Shown: piece after piece, positions 21,171 to 28,292 of the stretch
Layout of the letters: every line of letters begins with the position of its first letter
How positions within the stretch are numbered: position 1 is the first letter of the stretch
Source: Candidatus Endomicrobiellum devescovinae
GTDB lineage: Bacteria > Elusimicrobiota > Endomicrobiia > Endomicrobiales > Endomicrobiaceae
Direction of reading: 5' to 3'
Assembly: GCA_031267795.1 (NCBI GenBank)
Contig: JAIRYK010000024.1
Span: 1-36,140 of the forward strand
DNA: 36,140 nt
Program-made: the position numbers and the translations under genes
The notes under the pieces: model-generated
Database searches by the model: none
What the model saw: the letters and a program-made list of their open reading frames with translations, nothing else
Told to the model about the DNA's origin: nothing

Positions 21171-22259
21171 ATGAACGAGATTAAGAAAAAAATAATTTCA
21201 ACTATTTGCTGTTTATCTTTGTGCTGTTGCGGTGTCTTGGCTGATATTGATAGTTCTGGCAAGAAAATTCAGGATGAAGAATTGTATCTAGGTATAGACA
21301 TTGGCGGGACATCTATTAAAATTGGACTTTTCACATCTAAAGGGAACAGGGTAGAAGAAGAAAGAAGAGTTTTGACTGATCCCAATGCAAGCCCCGAAGA
21401 AGTTGTAAAATCTATAACAACAGAAGCAGCTAATTTTAAACATTATCAGAAAATTAAGAGTATCGGCGTTGGAATGCCTGGCGATATAGACTCTGACACT
21501 GGAATTGTACGCTTTTCGCCTAATCTCCTTAAATGGAAAAACGTACATCTAAAAGATTTATTAGAGACAAGTATGTCTAGAAGCGTTTATATTGATAATG
21601 ATGCCAATGTTGCTACTCTTGGAGCTTTTTATCTTGACGCAGATGATAAAGTTGCAAACTTGGTATGCATTACGCTCGGAACAGGTATAGGCGGTGGACT
21701 GGTTTTCAATAAAAAACTTTATAGAGGCTCAAGCGGAAGTGCAGGAGAAGTAGGTCATATTACAATTGAATCGCAAGGACCAAAATGCAATTGTGGGAAT
21801 AAAGGTTGTGTAGAAGCCTTTATAGGAGAACGTTATTTCACAAAATATGCCCAAGACTATTTAAGAAATAATCCATCCAAGATAATAAATGAACTCACAG
21901 GAGAAAGTAGTTCGCCAATAACTCCTAAATTATTGTTTGATGCTGCTGAAAGAGGCGATGAAGTTGCTAAAAAAATGTGGGTATATTATGGAGAAAAACT
22001 TGGAATTTTGCTTGCGGATATTATAAATTTTGTTAACCCAGATACAATTGTTCTTTGCGGAGGATTTAGCAAATCAAGTAAGTATTTTATGCCTTCTGTA
22101 CATAAAGAAGTTAAAAGTAGAGCATTTAGATCTGCAGTTAAGACTTGCAAGATTGTAGTTTCTCAACACACAAGCGAGCTTGGAACTATAGGTGCTGCAA
22201 TGCTTGCTAAAGAAGGAATAGCAAACAATGATAAGCTTGATAGGACTGACTCATTATAG
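21171..22259 (+). CDS. ROK-family sugar kinase (glucokinase-like) with signal peptide
   Basis: A 362-residue protein. Residues 1-25 form a signal peptide (KKKIISTICCLSLCCCGVLA) and the ROK kinase domain starts at about 37. Every ROK hallmark is intact: the ATP loop DIGGT (43-47), the catalytic Asp144 in IDNDANVA, TLGTGIGGG (168-176), E193-x-G-H196 and the zinc site C206-x-C208-x4-C213 (KCNCGNKGCVEA). The family phosphorylates glucose, mannose, fructose or N-acetyl sugars with ATP, or represses sugar genes; there is no HTH here, so kinase is the better call. The ATG at 21171 follows AAAGGAGG, so the signal-bearing start is well supported. An ATP-using kinase with an export signal is very unusual. 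Confidence 0.88.
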   Translation: MNEIKKKIISTICCLSLCCCGVLADIDSSGKKIQDEELYLGIDIGGTSIKIGLFTSKGNRVEEERRVLTDPNASPEEVVKSITTEAANFKHYQKIKSIGVGMPGDIDSDTGIVRFSPNLLKWKNVHLKDLLETSMSRSVYIDNDANVATLGAFYLDADDKVANLVCITLGTGIGGGLVFNKKLYRGSSGSAGEVGHITIESQGPKCNCGNKGCVEAFIGERYFTKYAQDYLRNNPSKIINELTGESSSPITPKLLFDAAERGDEVAKKMWVYYGEKLGILLADIINFVNPDTIVLCGGFSKSSKYFMPSVHKEVKSRAFRSAVKTCKIVVSQHTSELGTIGAAMLAKEGIANNDKLDRTDSL

Positions 22260-22270
22260 ATAGTTCCTTC

Positions 22271-22309
22271 ACGCCCCAACCTTCTGCGGCATGTAGAAAG
22301 TTGGGGCGT
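22271..22309. terminator. Convergent hairpin ACGCCCCAAC/GTTGGGGCGT
   Basis: A long GC-rich stem with a further TTCT/AGAA extension lies between two convergent genes. It has no strong T run, so it may end transcription with help or protect mRNA ends. Confidence 0.6.
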
Positions 22310-22320
22310 TACACTATAAT

Positions 22321-23397
22321 CTATTTAACATATTCATTTAGAGATCTTATTCTATATTGTGGCGTTGGCATTTTATCCGTAGTTACATAGCCAGAATTGG
22401 CGTTTATAACATCAGGAATTCTGCCAATTATAGTAGCACAAGTAAGCTCTACTGTGGCAGGTCTATTGATTAACACTTCAGTATCAGGTTCTCCTTGTAT
22501 TATCCAATCGTTTTGATCAAACTCTTCTGGAGCATAAACTTTTCCTATACATTCAGATTCTATTGTTATTCCTTCTTTTGTTTCTGTAGTAACAACCGCA
22601 GACATACCAGTAGCATTCCCAGCTTTTACCGTCATTTGTAATGTTGAACTTTTTAAATCTTTACTATATATTTGAGGAACAGTTTTTTGAGTTTGTCTTG
22701 TTATCGTAAGACCAAGTTTATCGCAAAGCCAGCCATTGACATTCCACATGTAAGACGGAAGATATTTTCCTGACTCTATAATCTTTTTTCTTTCCTCATC
22801 GCTTACTTTATCTATAGAAGCAATTTCTTTATCAAAAGTTTCCAAATCTAGTCCTGCTCCATGTGCTTTTGCCAAAGCTATACCATAATCTTCAACGTTG
22901 TAGCTTGATTTGCCTTTGATTTTTTTTATTGTCTGAGTCGCACCTGATAAAACGGTTATGAGATTTCCCCAGAAGATGTCTTGATACCCAGAACCGCAAA
23001 TTGTGCAACTGTTTTTCTTAGCTAGAGAATCTATTTCAGAAGTCAAAAGAGGTGATGAGTTTTGCGGATAAAAAGCTTCTTCACAAGTAGATATTGCGTT
23101 GACACCAGTTTTAGCACATACTAAAAACGCTTCTTTCAAATCTTGCATAAGGCTCATGGTGGTAATTATGCATATGTCAGGTTTATCGGCTTTAAAAACA
23201 TTCTCAGCTTCTGAGACATTTTTGACTATAACGCCTTTTTTACCGCCACCAATAATATCGCCTATGTCCTTTCCTATAATTTCGGGACGGATATCAAATG
23301 CAACAGATATTTCCCCTCCTTTTTCATAAACGTATCTCATAGTGTAAACCGACATCTTGCCACAGCCATACTGAGCAACTCTTACTTTTCTATCCAT
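22321..23397 (-). CDS. DapB-fold dehydrogenase, 2,4-diaminopentanoate dehydrogenase-like
   Basis: A 358-residue protein with an N-terminal Rossmann fold: VAQYGCGKMSVYTMRYVYEK (7-26) has G-x-G-x-M, and FDIRPEIIGKDIGDIIG follows as in dihydrodipicolinate reductase-like proteins. The pattern and length, and the late STCEEAFYP and PQYRIRSLNEYV segments, resemble 2,4-diaminopentanoate dehydrogenases of ornithine fermentation. None of the other ornithine-fermentation genes are in the window, so the substrate is open. A strong AAGGAGG precedes the ATG. The gene faces the ROK kinase gene across a hairpin. Confidence 0.65.
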   Translation of the reverse strand: MDRKVRVAQYGCGKMSVYTMRYVYEKGGEISVAFDIRPEIIGKDIGDIIGGGKKGVIVKNVSEAENVFKADKPDICIITTMSLMQDLKEAFLVCAKTGVNAISTCEEAFYPQNSSPLLTSEIDSLAKKNSCTICGSGYQDIFWGNLITVLSGATQTIKKIKGKSSYNVEDYGIALAKAHGAGLDLETFDKEIASIDKVSDEERKKIIESGKYLPSYMWNVNGWLCDKLGLTITRQTQKTVPQIYSKDLKSSTLQMTVKAGNATGMSAVVTTETKEGITIESECIGKVYAPEEFDQNDWIIQGEPDTEVLINRPATVELTCATIIGRIPDVINANSGYVTTDKMPTPQYRIRSLNEYVK

Positions 23398-23587
23398 AAA
23401 AGTCCTCCTTTTTTAAAAAATAAATAAAAGGAAAAGTGCGTTTACAGCTTAGATACATTGTATAAATTTTTAAATATCTTTGTGTAGTCTTTTCATATTG
23501 ACAAATGCAATATTTTAGTATGCTGTACATAAATTATTATACAATTGCCTATCTACTATTCTATATCTAGCGGCTCACTACTTCTGA

Positions 23588-23616
23588 TTGACATAATTTA
23601 CAAAATTTATTATAAA
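23588..23616 (+). promoter_or_regulatory. Promoter of the HU gene
   Basis: TTGACA at 23588-23593, 17-bp spacer, TATAAA at 23611-23616. It is one of the best matches to the sigma-70 consensus in the window, as expected for an abundant protein. The 5' leader to the start codon is about 55 bases. Confidence 0.85.
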
Positions 23617-23676
23617 ATGAATGCATTTTGGGAAATATATAGTTTTTGTATTTACTTTTGCGGAGGTATTAAGCTG

Positions 23677-23946
23677 ATGAAAAAACCTGATGTAATTAAG
23701 CAGGTTGCTGATGTTTCAGGTTTAACACAAGGAGACGCCAATAAAGCTATAAAAGCATTAGTCAAAGTTATACAGTCAACTTTAAAAAATGGAGGCGTTA
23801 TTTCTTTATCGGGACTTGGTTCTTTTAGAGCTAAATCCAGAAAAGCAAGACAAGGCAGAAACCCCAAAACCGGGGAGATAATACCTATTCCACCGGGGAA
23901 AAAAGTTTCATTTAAACCTACTACAACCCTGAGGAAAATAATATAA
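23677..23946 (+). CDS. HU-family DNA-binding protein
   Basis: An 89-residue histone-like protein; I start at ATG 23677, which has GGAGGT nine bases before it. It shows the usual HU plan: helices (DVIKQVADVSGLTQGDANKA), the beta turn SLSGLGSFRAK, and the DNA-clasping arm with GRNPKTGEIIPIPPGKKVSF. It bends and compacts DNA. A second HU/IHF-type gene lies at 31818-32093. The frame opens earlier, at 23545, but that part overlaps the promoter. Confidence 0.93.
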   Translation: MKKPDVIKQVADVSGLTQGDANKAIKALVKVIQSTLKNGGVISLSGLGSFRAKSRKARQGRNPKTGEIIPIPPGKKVSFKPTTTLRKII

Positions 23947-23947
23947 T

Positions 23948-25159
23948 TTGAGCAATATTATGATAAACATAGAACCTTCTAAAAATCTGGCAAAATTGCC
24001 GCCCTATCTGTTCACAAAAGTCAATCAAATAAAGAAAGAAGCTTATGCTAAAAATCTTGATGTTATAGATTTGGGTATGGGTAACCCAGATTTGCCTACG
24101 CCACATCACATAGTAGATAGGCTTTGCGACACAGTAAAACACCACAAAAACACGCATAAATATCCTCAAGCTAAAGGCATGCCTAAGTTCAGAAAAACGA
24201 TAACAGAATGGATGTCCAGACGTTTTGGAGTGGAACTTGATCCTGAAGATGAAGTTTTAACGTTGATAGGTTCTAAAGAGGGAATTGCCCATTTATGTAT
24301 GTCCTACTTAAATCCCGGAGATTTAGTTTTGGTTTGCGATCCTGCTTATCCAGTACATTTTAACGGCGTAGCTTTGTCTGGAGGTAAAGTTTATTCTATG
24401 CCTTTATTGGAAAGAAATAATTATCTTCCCGACTTTACCAAAATCCCTGAGAAAACAGCAAAAAAAGCAAAAATAATGTTTTTAAATTATCCTAACAACC
24501 CAACAGCAGCGGTTGTTGAAGACAATAATTTTTGGAAAGAAGCTATAAAATTTTGTAAAAAGTACAATATTCTTCTCATCTCAGATAACGCATACTCAGA
24601 ATTAACCTTCGGTGATTATTGCGCTCCTTCAATTTTTGAGTTCCCTGGAGCAAAAGACGTAGCGCTGGAATTTCATTCATTTTCAAAAACTTTTAATATG
24701 GCTGGATGGAGGCTTGGTTGGGTTTGCGGAGCAAAAAAACTACTTTATCCGTTAGAAAAGTTTAAATCATTTTTAGATTACGGTTCTCCATCTTTTATGC
24801 AGCTTGCCGGCGTAGCAGCTTTAAACGGTCAGCAAGATTGCATTAGAGAATTATCAAGCATTTACGAAAGAAGAATGAAGAAGATGGTTCACGGTCTCCA
24901 AAAGCTTGGATGGAAAGCTAAAGAAACAAAAGGAACTATGTATATATGGGTCGGACTTCCAGATTATTTGGCTAAAGAAGGATCTCTTTCTGTAGCTGAA
25001 AGACTTGTAAAAGAGACTGGCGTTGTTGTTTCTCCAGGTGTAGGATTTGGCAAGCACGGCGAAGGATACGTAAGAATGTCTCTTGTAACACACGACAAGA
25101 GATTCCACGATGCTCTTCTTAGGATAGGCAGGTTTACAAAAGCTTCAATGAATAAATGA
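23948..25159 (+). CDS. Class I aminotransferase (Asp/LL-DAP/Ala type)
   Basis: A 403-residue PLP enzyme of fold type I. Visible: DLGMGNPDLPTP (41-52), GSKEGIAHL (108-116) for the phosphate, NYPNNPTA (180-187), D213 and Y216 in SDNAYSEL, and the PLP Lys K247 in HSFSKTFNMAGWRLGW. The pattern is that of the LL-diaminopimelate and alanine/aspartate aminotransferases, and the exact acceptor is not decided by sequence. The start is TTG at 23948, or ATG at 23960; GAGGA lies further upstream within the end of the HU gene. It is followed closely by homoserine dehydrogenase, which suggests a part in the aspartate amino acid family. Confidence 0.85.
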   Translation: MSNIMINIEPSKNLAKLPPYLFTKVNQIKKEAYAKNLDVIDLGMGNPDLPTPHHIVDRLCDTVKHHKNTHKYPQAKGMPKFRKTITEWMSRRFGVELDPEDEVLTLIGSKEGIAHLCMSYLNPGDLVLVCDPAYPVHFNGVALSGGKVYSMPLLERNNYLPDFTKIPEKTAKKAKIMFLNYPNNPTAAVVEDNNFWKEAIKFCKKYNILLISDNAYSELTFGDYCAPSIFEFPGAKDVALEFHSFSKTFNMAGWRLGWVCGAKKLLYPLEKFKSFLDYGSPSFMQLAGVAALNGQQDCIRELSSIYERRMKKMVHGLQKLGWKAKETKGTMYIWVGLPDYLAKEGSLSVAERLVKETGVVVSPGVGFGKHGEGYVRMSLVTHDKRFHDALLRIGRFTKASMNK

Positions 25160-25166
25160 GGTGTTT

Positions 25167-26450
25167 ATGAACAAATATATCAATGTAGGGCTTGTAGGTT
25201 ATGGAACAGTAGGAAAAGGTGTAGTTAAAATTTTGGAAGCAAACAAAAAAATAGCTTTAAGAAAAGTAGGCAAACCTATTCGCATAAAATCAATATGCGA
25301 TTTAAGACCTATAGACAAACCTGAACTTTACGTAAAAAATTTTAAAGACATAATAAAAGATCCAGAAATAGATTTAATTGTTGAGCTTATCGGCGGATAC
25401 GAACCTGCAAGAACAATAATAATAGAAGCTCTTAAAGCCGGAAAAAACGTAGTAACTGCGAATAAAGCCGTTCTTGCAAAGTATTGGGACCAAATTTTTA
25501 CAACAGCTCAAGACTGCCAAAAGTCAATATATTACGAAGCCTCCGTTGGTGGCGTAATACCTGTAGTTCAAGGTTTAAGCGAAGGGCTTGCTTCGGAAGA
25601 AATTCTTGAAATAAAAGGAATTCTAAACGGCACAACAAACTTTATTTTGAGCGAAATGACAAAAAATGGTGTAAATTATGAAGCTGCTTTAAAAAGCACT
25701 CAAAATTCAGGTTTTGCCGAAGCTGATCCATCTTTTGACGTTAACGGTATAGACACAGCAAACAAACTTGCAATTCTTTCTTCCCTTGCTTGGGGAGGTT
25801 GGATAAAGGTAAAAGATATATCCGTCAAGGGCATATCAGATTTAGATATTGAAGATCTTCTAATAACACAAAATTTTGGTTACGACGTAAAACTTATAGG
25901 TTCCGCTGAAAAAACAAAAGATGGTATAGATCTTTCCGTACAGCCTTGTCTTGTAAATCACGATCATGCGTTTGCAACGGTTGAAAATGAATATAATGCC
26001 GTCATGATTACAGGAAAAGATTCTGGAGATGTTTTATTCTACGGCAAAGGCGCAGGACAGCAACCCGCTGCAAGCGCTGTAGTGTCGGATATTATAAATC
26101 TTTCAAAGTTTATAGTTACAAATACTGCAGGGATTGTGCCGGACGTTGTCTATGATAAAAGAATAAAAATTAAAGTTCTCCATTCAGGCAAAAGCAAAGC
26201 CTCTTATTATTTAAGGTTTTCAATTTTAGATAAGCCCGGCGTATTGTCAAAAATTTCTGGTATTCTCGGCAAGTTTAAAGTTTCAATTGCAAGTCTCACT
26301 CAATCTGACATAAGCGACAACGACTGTGCCCAGATAATTATAATTACGCATAAAACCTGCAGAGAAAATTTGGAAAAGGCTTTAAAACAAATTAATGCCA
26401 CAAAGTCCATAGTAAAATCCAAAGTAGTAAAAATTAAAATAGAGATTTAA
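25167..26450 (+). CDS. hom: Homoserine dehydrogenase with ACT domain
   Basis: Reduces aspartate semialdehyde to homoserine for threonine and methionine. A 427-residue protein: Rossmann motif [11 protein letters not shown] near the start, the catalytic region [14 protein letters not shown] and [13 protein letters not shown], and a C-terminal ACT domain ([19 protein letters not shown]) that usually senses threonine. A GTG at 25161 also opens the frame, but GAGGT lies five bases before the ATG at 25167. The gene starts 5 bases after the aminotransferase and is probably in the same operon. Confidence 0.95.
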   Translation: MNKYINVGLVGYGTVGKGVVKILEANKKIALRKVGKPIRIKSICDLRPIDKPELYVKNFKDIIKDPEIDLIVELIGGYEPARTIIIEALKAGKNVVTANKAVLAKYWDQIFTTAQDCQKSIYYEASVGGVIPVVQGLSEGLASEEILEIKGILNGTTNFILSEMTKNGVNYEAALKSTQNSGFAEADPSFDVNGIDTANKLAILSSLAWGGWIKVKDISVKGISDLDIEDLLITQNFGYDVKLIGSAEKTKDGIDLSVQPCLVNHDHAFATVENEYNAVMITGKDSGDVLFYGKGAGQQPAASAVVSDIINLSKFIVTNTAGIVPDVVYDKRIKIKVLHSGKSKASYYLRFSILDKPGVLSKISGILGKFKVSIASLTQSDISDNDCAQIIIITHKTCRENLEKALKQINATKSIVKSKVVKIKIEI

Positions 26451-26451
26451 A

Positions 26452-27084
26452 ATGAACAAGGACATTATTTTTCCTAGAACAAACAGTACAACTACTGTAC
26501 TTTTAAAGAATATTGTTAAAAACAAAAATATTTCTATTGGAGATTTTACTTATTACGATGATTTTGTTGATCCAACGCGTTTTGAACAAAACAATGTTAT
26601 TTATCATTATCCAGACCTAAACAATGACAAACTTATAATAGGTAAGTTTTGCTCTATAGCCAACGGGGTGAAGTTCTTGTTTAACGCTGGAAATCATAGC
26701 TCGTCTTCTCTGGCAAATTTCCCCTTTGCAATTTTTGAAGATTTGTTTAATTTAGGATTGGACGTAACTACAGCGTGGAATAATAAAGGCGACATTGTGA
26801 TTGGCAATGATGTTTGGATAGGTTACGATGCACTTATAATGTCCGGCGTACATATCGGAGACGGGGCTATAATAGGCTCCAGAGCAGTAGTTACTCGCGA
26901 TGTAAAACCTTATGAAGTAGTTGGAGGTATTCCAGCAAAGGTTATTAAAAAAAGATTTAACGAAGATATTATTAAAGAATTATTGAATATACGCTGGTGG
27001 GACGCAGATATATTAAAAATAAAGAAAGCTATTCCTGAAATTGTGTCTGGGAATATAAAAAATTTAAGAGAATTATTATCTTAA
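26452..27084 (+). CDS. Vat/CatB-type hexapeptide acetyltransferase
   Basis: A 210-residue acetyltransferase of the xenobiotic (streptogramin/chloramphenicol) group. It has the left-handed beta-helix hexapeptide repeats ([51 protein letters not shown]), the His in [15 protein letters not shown] expected to be catalytic, and the end [14 protein letters not shown]. Such enzymes acetylate antibiotics or cell-surface sugars using acetyl-CoA; sequence alone does not say which. The gene starts one base after hom, so it is transcribed with it, and a terminator follows. Confidence 0.87.
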   Translation: MNKDIIFPRTNSTTTVLLKNIVKNKNISIGDFTYYDDFVDPTRFEQNNVIYHYPDLNNDKLIIGKFCSIANGVKFLFNAGNHSSSSLANFPFAIFEDLFNLGLDVTTAWNNKGDIVIGNDVWIGYDALIMSGVHIGDGAIIGSRAVVTRDVKPYEVVGGIPAKVIKKRFNEDIIKELLNIRWWDADILKIKKAIPEIVSGNIKNLRELLS

Positions 27085-27111
27085 AAAATAAAAGCAGTTT
27101 TCATTTCTGAC

Positions 27112-27152
27112 AACTCGGTCAACCCTTATTTTAATAGATTGACCGAGTTTTT
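27112..27152 (+). terminator. Rho-independent terminator
   Basis: ACTCGGTCAA and TTGACCGAGT form a perfect ten-pair stem around a 16-base loop, followed by TTTTT. It closes the aminotransferase-hom-acetyltransferase operon. Confidence 0.9.
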
Positions 27153-27199
27153 CTTATGTTATATAATCACTAAGATTAACACCCAAACGAGGCTTACAA

Positions 27200-28150
27200 A
27201 TGGAAAATTTAATAATTGAAATTTTAAATGACAAACAAATAAATAAAGATGATGCTCTTAAGCTTTTTGATTTAGAAATAGAAGATTTATGTTTTGCTGC
27301 GGCAAAAATAAGAAAAAAATATAAGGGCAATAAAGTAAAAGTTTGTTCTATTATAAATGCCAAATCAGGGCAATGCAGCGAAGACTGCAAGTTTTGCGCT
27401 CAATCGTCTTTTAACAAAACTGACGTAAAAGTTTACCCTCTTCTTGATACAAAAAGAATAAAAGAAGTTTCCGAAAAAGCTTTAGAAAATGTCGGTTGTT
27501 TTGGTATTGTTTCAAGCGGAAACGCTTTAAACGACAATGAAATAGACAAACTATGCGAAATGTTTAAACAACATAAAAAATCGTCACATCTTGGTGTGTC
27601 AATAGGAAGAATATCTGACGAAAGTTTCTATAAACTTAAAGAAGCCGGCATAAAAAAAATGCATCATAATCTTGAAACCTCCGCAAATTTCTACCCCAAT
27701 ATTTGTTCTACGCATAGTTATCAAGAAAGAATAGATACATTAAAAAGGGCGAAAAATTTTGGATTTCAGATTTGCTCTGGAGGACTTTTCGGCATAGGTG
27801 AAAGCCTGAAAGACAGAGTAGATTTGGCGTTTACTTTAAAAGAAATAGACTCAGATAGCGTCCCTATGAATTTTTTTATGCCAATAAAAGGCACTGCGCT
27901 TAAGCATTTGCCGACAATAAAACCTATTGAAATCCTAAAAACTATTGCTGTTTTTAGAATAATATTGCAAACACCAGATATTATGGTTTGTGGAGGAAGA
28001 GAAATCAACTTAAGAGATTTACAGTCATGGATATTTCAAGCGGGAGCAAACGGCATGATGACAGGCGGTTATCTTACTACATTAGGTAGAGACATTATTA
28101 CAGATAAACAAATGGTTAAAGATTTAGGCTTGGAACTTGAATCCGAATAG
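27200..28150 (+). CDS. bioB: Biotin synthase
   Basis: Radical SAM enzyme that inserts sulfur into dethiobiotin. A 316-residue protein with the iron-sulfur motif C59-x3-C63-x2-C66 (SGQCSEDCKFCAQSS), followed by VGCFGIVSSG, ICSTHSYQERI, QICSGGLFGIGES and MVCGGREINL, which supply the ligands of the second cluster. GAGG precedes the ATG. No other bio gene is in the window; the gene stands alone between two terminator-like hairpins. Confidence 0.95.
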   Translation: MENLIIEILNDKQINKDDALKLFDLEIEDLCFAAAKIRKKYKGNKVKVCSIINAKSGQCSEDCKFCAQSSFNKTDVKVYPLLDTKRIKEVSEKALENVGCFGIVSSGNALNDNEIDKLCEMFKQHKKSSHLGVSIGRISDESFYKLKEAGIKKMHHNLETSANFYPNICSTHSYQERIDTLKRAKNFGFQICSGGLFGIGESLKDRVDLAFTLKEIDSDSVPMNFFMPIKGTALKHLPTIKPIEILKTIAVFRIILQTPDIMVCGGREINLRDLQSWIFQAGANGMMTGGYLTTLGRDIITDKQMVKDLGLELESE

Positions 28151-28191
28151 TTTATATGATTTAGATTTCACTTACTAAACAATTAAAACTT

Positions 28192-28218
28192 AAAGTGTTA
28201 TCTATAAGATAACACTTT
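28192..28218. terminator. Hairpin AAAGTGTTATC/GATAACACTTT
   Basis: A perfect 11-pair stem with a TATAA loop between bioB and the next gene. The T run is only three bases, so it may be a weak terminator or an mRNA end. Confidence 0.6.
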
Positions 28219-28292
28219 CGTAAAATAGTAGATTTTAACTTTTATTATATTATAAACTATACTTAGAACTTGAGTTTAGTTGAGGTTTTCTA

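Noticed and set aside
23499-23504. TTGACA upstream of the HU promoter as a second promoter
   Set aside because: No -10 box stands at 16-18 bp; the TTGACA/TATAAA pair at 23588-23616 is much better.
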